From NCBI RefSeq assembly GCF_015291725.1, contig NZ_CP030038.1, forward strand, positions 3,771,001 to 3,835,000: DNA of 64,000 bases, read 5' to 3'. Below, piece after piece: positions 59,386 through 64,000 of this stretch. Within the stretch, counting starts at the first letter, position 1. Each line of letters begins with the position of its first letter. A model generated the notes under the pieces. It was not told the origin of the DNA, did not search any database, and was given only the letters and a program-made list of their open reading frames with translations. The position numbers and the translations under genes are program-made. This DNA comes from Bradyrhizobium sp. CCBAU 51765 (lineage in GTDB: Bacteria > Pseudomonadota > Alphaproteobacteria > Rhizobiales > Xanthobacteraceae).

Positions 59386-59569
59386 GACTGGCCTCCTCGA
59401 TTCCACAGGAAGCCCCGGAAAAGCCGGAAATGCGCGGGGATCCCTCTAAGTCTCGGAAGGCGTAGACGATTCGGACGTGGGCTGACTATGCCGGGAGTTC
59501 CCGCCGAACGCCGGCAGACGCGACAGGCGTGGAGAAATTCGGGCTAAGGCTATGAAGGAATTGCCAAAA

Positions 59570-59646
<77 letters not shown>

Positions 59647-59757
59647 GTGGTTCGCTCGACGCGCGCGGAACGAGGGGGGACTTAAAGGGGGGACATGGTG
59701 AAGTCAAGGACGTTGCGCTTTACCGGCCTGTCTCGGCTAAGCATTGCCCTGGAAAAC

Positions 59758-59785
59758 AAAAAGGCCGCCCGGGGGGCGGCCATTG
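59758..59785 (-). terminator. rho-independent terminator of the small membrane-protein gene
   Basis: GGCCGCCC/GGGCGGCC stem with a six-T run in the minus direction, just after the 59808-60011 gene. Confidence 0.85.
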
Positions 59786-59807
59786 GTCAGCCCGGAAGAG
59801 GGACGTA

Positions 59808-60011
59808 TCAGCGAATCTCCGAGCTCGCCGCACTCGTGACCGCCACCGGCTTGCCGGCCTTGATCACAGGCGTCGACTGGGCCGTCTGGCCGTAATCGGC
59901 ATGGGTGCGGGCTGCGATCCCGAAGCCGGCCACGACGATACCGGCCACCAGCGCCACCACCACGATTTTCAGGTGGGTCGCACGATCAGCGGAGTGAATT
60001 GAGTGGTTCAT
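59808..60011 (-). CDS. small single-span membrane/exported protein
   Basis: The 67-residue protein has one hydrophobic segment (LKIVVVALVAGIVVAGFGIAA), followed by a polar tail, and its own terminator. No family is recognised. Confidence 0.7.
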   Translation of the reverse strand: MNHSIHSADRATHLKIVVVALVAGIVVAGFGIAARTHADYGQTAQSTPVIKAGKPVAVTSAASSEIR

Positions 60012-60488
60012 CTGAGCCTCCCGACGGGCTTTGCCGCCGTCTATGGCTTTGTCTTAAGGACGATCTGTTTCCGGATCGTTTCGCGGGTTCCGCAAAATGG
60101 TTTCATCTCTCGGGCCGGCCGGTTTCGTCCGGGGACAGACGCGGGCCCGGACGATCAGCGGCGTCGAGGCCGTCGGCCAGGGCAGGGACAGATCAGCCCA
60201 ACGTTCGCAGATCCTTGTCGCGCAAGCTGATCGTGAAATCCGAAGTCCGAAGTTGCAGCGAGAGTCTGACCTCCCTGATCGCGGTGGCCTCAGCGCGGCC
60301 GAGCTACTTGCAGTGCTGCGACAGGCGGTGAGCTCGCGGTGATCGCCGCCGGGATGTTCGAGAGCGAACAGAAATGCGCGCTGATCTCGCTGCAACAACG
60401 AGAAATGTTGGAGCGCTTCTAAGAGTTTCTCTAAGAAGCTTTCAATTAGGGATTCCGCGCGCTCTCACATAAGCGTCACCGCAAGCGC
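60012..60488. other. region upstream of the siderophore receptor
   Basis: No gene can be supported. A short plus-strand fragment ending at 60422 (MFESEQKCALISLQQREMLE) and another ending at 60342 could be remnants of a frameshifted gene. The 60416-60438 palindrome probably belongs to the receptor promoter. Confidence 0.35.
60416..60438. promoter_or_regulatory. palindrome upstream of the TonB-dependent receptor
   Basis: CTTCTAAGAG-TTT-CTCTAAGAAG, arms of ten bases with one mismatch, lies 50 bases before the receptor start. It has TTCTAA half-sites reminiscent of Irr (ICE) boxes, but it does not match the published consensus exactly. Iron control is expected for this gene type. Confidence 0.5.
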
Positions 60489-62816
60489 ATGCCGTTTCGG
60501 GACAGGCGGCATGTTGCATCACACATGCAGCTTTGGGGTGGCGCGTTGAACAGTCTTGGAATGCTGCGGTCTGCCGTGTTGGCGACCGCATCCGCTTGGG
60601 TCTTGATGCCGCAGGCATCGCTCGCACAATCTTCCTCGCAGAGTGGCGCGCAGAACCTGCCGGCAGTGACCGTCACCGCGCCGGAAGCGCGTCGCCGTGC
60701 GGCCACAACTCCTCAGCGCCGTCTGCCGCGGGCGTCGGAACAGGTCGCCACTCGAAACAGACCACAGCAGCCGCAGCGCAATGTCGGCTTCGTCGAGACG
60801 CCGCGCGGCCCGGTGAACGGCTACGTCGCCGGCCGCAGTTCGTCCGGCACCAAGACCAACACGCCGATCATGGAAACACCGCAGTCCGTGTCGGTGATCA
60901 GCGCCGAGCAGATCCGCGACCAGAAGCCGATGAAGCTCGACGAAACCTTGCGCTACACCGCCGGCGTGCGGGCAGGGACATTCGGCGCGGACACCCGCAA
61001 CGACTGGTGGCTGATCCGCGGCTTCAAGTCCGACGACATCGGGCTGTTCCTCGACGGCCTGCAACTGTTCTACACGTCCTATGCGAGCTGGCGGCTGCCG
61101 CCGTCCAACATGGAGCGCGTCGAGGTGCTGCGCGGTCCGTCCGCCGTGCTCTATGGCGGATCGAGCCCGAGCGGCATCGTCAACGTCATCAGCAAGATGC
61201 CGCCGGCCGAGCCGATCCGTTACATCGAGACCGGCGTCAACAATTTCGGCAACGCCTATGTCGGCTTCGATGTCGGCGGCCCTGTGGCAACGCAGCCCCA
61301 GGACGGCAAGCTGTTCTACCGCGTCGTCGGCGAGGTCAGGAACGGCGGCACGCAGGTCGACTTCACGCCTGATAACAACTATTTCATCGCACCGTCATTC
61401 ACCTGGAAGCCTGATGCCGATACGACCTTCACGGTTCTCGCGTCGGCGTCGAAGACGGACACCCGCGGCATCAACTTCCTGCCCTACCAGGGCACGGTGA
61501 CCAACGCGCCGTTCGGAAAGATTCCGACCAGCTTCTTCGTCGGGGATCCCAGCGTGGACAAGTTCACGCGCGAGCAGGAGATGCTCGGTTACCAGTTCGA
61601 GCGCAATCTCACTGACGATCTCACCTTCCGGCAGAATGCGCGATTTGCGCATATCGACCTGACCTATCGCGGTTACATCGGCAACGGTTGGGACAACGTC
61701 AACACGGCGACGATGGGCCGCTATAACTGGTATGCGAAAAACACCGCGAACCAGGCCAATCTCGACAACCAGCTGGAGTATCGTTTCAACACCGGTGCCG
61801 TCAGGCACACGATGCTGTTTGGTGTGGATCTCAAGGGCTATCAGATCGACGACTACCAGAGCTTCAATTTTGGCACCGTCCCTTCGATCAATGTGTTCAA
61901 TCCCGTCTATGGTCTGAACATTCCGCTCACGGGCGCCCCGTTCCGCAACTACCAGATCACGCAGAAGCAGGCGGGCACCTATCTTCAGGACCAGATGAAG
62001 CTTGGAAACTTCACGCTGGTGCTGAGCGGTCGCAATGACTGGGTCGAGACGACGCAGGCCGCCCGCGATACCGGCGCGACGCTCGCCAGCCGCGACGATA
62101 GCAGGTTCAGCGGACGGGCCGGGCTGATCTACAATTTCGACAACGGCATCGCGCCCTATGTCTCCTATGCAACCAGCTACAATCCGGTCATTGGCCTCAA
62201 CGCGCAAAATCAGCTGTTCCTGCCGGAAACCGGCCGACAGGTCGAGGTCGGCGTGAAGGTCGCGCCGAAGGGATTTGACGGCTACTTTACCGCCTCGGTG
62301 TTCGATCTGAAGCGCCAGAATGTGCCGACCACCGATCCGGTGATCACCACGCTGCAGAACCAGACGGGCGAAGTGACCTCGCGCGGCATCGAGCTCGAAG
62401 CGGTGGCCAACGCCACCAAGGAGCTGAAGCTGATCGGCTCCTTTGCAGCCTATCATCTCTTCAACAGCAAGGACCTCGATCCGGCGCTCGTCGGCAAGAC
62501 GCCGACCAACACGCCTGAACTCCTGGTGTCGGGCTGGGCGGACTACACCTTCAGGGACGGGCCGCTCGCGGGGTTCGGCTTCGGCGGTGGCGTGCGCTAC
62601 GTCGGCTCGTCCTGGGCGGACACAGCCAATACGCTCGAGGTTCCCGCAGTCGTCCTCGGCGACCTCGCGCTCCACTATGAATGGCAGAACTGGCGCACGG
62701 CGCTCAACGTGGTCAACCTGACCGACAAGATCTATGTCGCGAGCTGTGCATCGTCCACGTCCTGCTTCTACGGCGATCGCCGGCGCATCACCGCCAGCGT
62801 CTCCTACAAGTGGTGA
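60489..62816 (+). CDS. TonB-dependent siderophore receptor
   Basis: The 775-residue receptor has a signal region ending in PQASLAQ, then a plug domain beginning with TNTPIMETPQSVSVISAEQIRDQKP and the mid-plug RVEVLRGPSAVLYGGSSPSGIVNVISK. A 22-strand barrel ends in ITASVSYKW with the C-terminal aromatic. The plug signature is of the ferrichrome/hydroxamate type. Possible starts are 60489, 60525 and 60561. The last two give tidier signal peptides. No siderophore biosynthesis or TonB genes are adjacent. Confidence 0.92.
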   Translation: MPFRDRRHVASHMQLWGGALNSLGMLRSAVLATASAWVLMPQASLAQSSSQSGAQNLPAVTVTAPEARRRAATTPQRRLPRASEQVATRNRPQQPQRNVGFVETPRGPVNGYVAGRSSSGTKTNTPIMETPQSVSVISAEQIRDQKPMKLDETLRYTAGVRAGTFGADTRNDWWLIRGFKSDDIGLFLDGLQLFYTSYASWRLPPSNMERVEVLRGPSAVLYGGSSPSGIVNVISKMPPAEPIRYIETGVNNFGNAYVGFDVGGPVATQPQDGKLFYRVVGEVRNGGTQVDFTPDNNYFIAPSFTWKPDADTTFTVLASASKTDTRGINFLPYQGTVTNAPFGKIPTSFFVGDPSVDKFTREQEMLGYQFERNLTDDLTFRQNARFAHIDLTYRGYIGNGWDNVNTATMGRYNWYAKNTANQANLDNQLEYRFNTGAVRHTMLFGVDLKGYQIDDYQSFNFGTVPSINVFNPVYGLNIPLTGAPFRNYQITQKQAGTYLQDQMKLGNFTLVLSGRNDWVETTQAARDTGATLASRDDSRFSGRAGLIYNFDNGIAPYVSYATSYNPVIGLNAQNQLFLPETGRQVEVGVKVAPKGFDGYFTASVFDLKRQNVPTTDPVITTLQNQTGEVTSRGIELEAVANATKELKLIGSFAAYHLFNSKDLDPALVGKTPTNTPELLVSGWADYTFRDGPLAGFGFGGGVRYVGSSWADTANTLEVPAVVLGDLALHYEWQNWRTALNVVNLTDKIYVASCASSTSCFYGDRRRITASVSYKW

Positions 62817-63568
62817 GGTCAGGCGGGGGCGGGACGTCGTGGCGGCAGGCTCGGAGAATTGGACCAGCCGATCGCGATCGTCCTTCTGCTCCGCCTAGCC
62901 GTCCGATCGCCGATCTTCCGTCCCGAGATCGATGAGCCTGCGGGCTATGCCCCCCAGCCCGAAGCTCATCCGGGCGCGGCGCGAGCGACCGACCGGGTCG
63001 CCGCCGCCGCGCTCGCGGCCAGTCCGGGACGGGGGCGCGGGCCGACGCATTCGCCAGACGAGACCCGGCCTCGTCGTGACGCATGGCTCTTCCGATCGCG
63101 CGCAGCTGTGGATAGTATCTCTGCAGCACCTGTCCTGATCGCGGCGGGCGCCATGATTGGCCCCCTTGATTGGCTCCCTTGGCTGTGCTGCTCGGGAGAC
63201 CGTTGGCAAAATCTGCCGCTGCGGTGGCAGGAGGGGCGCTGCGGCAGTCATTGCCGGGGTTTGAGTGTACTGCCGCACCAGGAAAACCGAGCGTTTTGGT
63301 CGTCAGCGCATCGCGCATGGCTGTCCCGGCCCGAGCGCCGCAATCTCAGAACTGCTGACCTGCGAAACCGTGACTGCCCTTGCTGGGTCAGGCGATCTGC
63401 TCCATACCAGCCGCGGGGTGATTCCGGGATTTTCACCGTTCTGGGAGCGGCAAAGGGCCTGAAAAGAGCGTGTCTTGCGCCCATTGGTGCACTGCGCTAA
63501 GGCTCAGAATAATTCCAAATCGGACGAATCCGTGGCTGTCCCGAGGCTACGGGAAAAAGGGCTCGTCA
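62817..63568. other. unexplained intergenic region before nuo
   Basis: These 750 bases have no convincing coding region on either strand. Frames are long only because stops are rare at this GC. No tRNA, clear repeat or terminator was found. A minus-strand segment LQRYYPQLRAIGRAMRHDE looks protein-like but is not in a complete gene. It may be a decayed gene, plus the nuo promoter near 63480-63545. Confidence 0.4.
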
Positions 63569-63934
63569 ATGAGCGGCATTCTTCAGAACTATCTACCACT
63601 CGTCGTCTTTATAGGGGTAGCGGGCCTCATTGGCCTGGTGCTGCTGATCGCGCCCTTCATCGTGGCGTTTCAGCAGCCGGACCCGGAAAAGCTGTCGGCG
63701 TATGAGTGCGGTTTCAACGCCTTCGACGACGCCCGCATGAAGTTCGACGTCCGCTTCTATCTGGTCGCCATCCTCTTCATCATCTTCGACCTCGAGGTGG
63801 CGTTCCTGTTTCCCTGGGCGGTGGCGTTCGGCAAGCTTGGCGCGACCGGCTTCTGGTCCATGGTGGTGTTCCTCGCCGTGCTGACGGTCGGGTTCGCCTA
63901 TGAGTGGAAGAAGGGAGCACTGGAATGGGATTGA
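63569..63934 (+). CDS. nuoA: NADH-quinone oxidoreductase subunit A
   Basis: The 121-residue complex I membrane subunit has three spans and the signature PDPEKLSAYECGFNAFDDARMKFDVRFYLVAILFIIFDLEVAFLFPWA. ATG 63569 is the family start. It begins the nuo operon and overlaps nuoB by ten bases. Confidence 0.96.
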   Translation: MSGILQNYLPLVVFIGVAGLIGLVLLIAPFIVAFQQPDPEKLSAYECGFNAFDDARMKFDVRFYLVAILFIIFDLEVAFLFPWAVAFGKLGATGFWSMVVFLAVLTVGFAYEWKKGALEWD

Positions 63935-64000
63935 ACCCTGCACCGTCCGCCGGTCCGGTTGTTGCGCCGGCCCCGAAAGGCATCCTGGATCCGTCGACCG
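63925..64000 (+). CDS. nuoB: NADH-quinone oxidoreductase subunit B (start only)
   Basis: The N-terminal MGLNPAPSAGPVVAPAPKG followed by ILDPST leads into the NuoB family. The Cys ligands of cluster N2 lie beyond the window. It overlaps the nuoA stop, as is common in this operon. Confidence 0.85.
   Translation, partial: MGLNPAPSAGPVVAPAPKGILDPST

Noticed and set aside
60097..60342. 81-codon plus-strand frame upstream of the siderophore receptor
   Set aside because: No recognisable domain and no ribosome-binding site. Only its last residues look protein-like, possibly a decayed gene.
62788..63318. 176-codon minus-strand frame after the siderophore receptor
   Set aside because: Overlaps the receptor 3' end, is Arg/Pro-biased and has no domain or start signal.

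Overview
This window looks like chromosomal core DNA of an alphaproteobacterium, most likely a Bradyrhizobium or a close relative. The evidence is high GC with GC-rich third positions, a GcrA-type cell-cycle regulator, a porin of the rhizobial Omp2b-like type, a glnB-glnA operon, the order tig-clpP-clpX-lon followed by an HU-like gene, the start of a nuo operon, and several families of short palindromic intergenic repeats typical of Bradyrhizobium. The genus call is inference, since no rRNA is present. There are no phages, insertion sequences, CRISPR arrays or integrases.

Layout. 1-5.4 kb: a TetR regulator divergent from an HSL-type esterase, a small secreted protein, an SDR dehydrogenase, an alpha/beta-hydrolase-like protein without its nucleophile, and a MarR regulator. 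5.8-8.4 kb: a major porin, a candidate small RNA with its own promoter and terminator, gcrA, and a small ribbon-helix-helix-like protein. 8.6-14.5 kb: formamidase/acetamidase, a YdcF-like membrane protein, a DUF169 protein, a saccharopine-dehydrogenase-type reductase, and an FAD monooxygenase divergent from a MarR regulator with palindromic sites between them. 14.4-23.8 kb: an exopolysaccharide locus (polymerase/ligase, polyprenyl-phosphate sugar transferase, GT4 glycosyltransferase, Wzz/Wzc-type co-polymerase, BcsL-type acyltransferase, NodB-like protein). Two of its members have lost catalytic motifs. 23.8-29.1 kb: DUF2842, heme A synthase, a small secreted protein, O-acetylhomoserine sulfhydrylase, a CoA-binding protein, enoyl-CoA hydratase, and a hotdog thioesterase. 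29.2-34.7 kb: rplM-rpsI, a diguanylate cyclase, small proteins, an AI-2E-family transporter, and a PuuD-like hydrolase. 34.8-40.4 kb: glnB-glnA, the bifunctional NAD(P)HX repair enzyme coupled to a GNAT gene, and a copper-less multicopper-oxidase-like protein. 40.5-48.1 kb: tRNA-Leu, tig, clpP, clpX, lon, a GFA protein, tRNA-Val. 48.2-56.5 kb: a methyltransferase and a five-gene heavy-metal efflux operon (His/Cys-rich small protein, CzcC, CzcB, CzcA, CDF). 56.6-60 kb: a 24-residue membrane microprotein paired with a membrane protein, pepT, HU, tRNA-Asp, a small membrane protein. 60.4-64 kb: a TonB-dependent siderophore receptor, a long gap, then nuoA and the start of nuoB.

How the parts work together. 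The three coherent modules are the exopolysaccharide locus, the proteostasis block (trigger factor, ClpXP, Lon) and the CzcCBA-CDF operon, which combines outer-membrane-spanning export with inner-membrane efflux. The most interesting signals are catalytically degenerate enzyme-fold proteins (positions 3796, 18877, 22745 and 39080), the orphan small RNA at about 7541-7620, and very small membrane or metal-associated proteins tied to larger partners. Start sites were revised where a ribosome-binding site, promoter element or signal peptide favoured an internal start.
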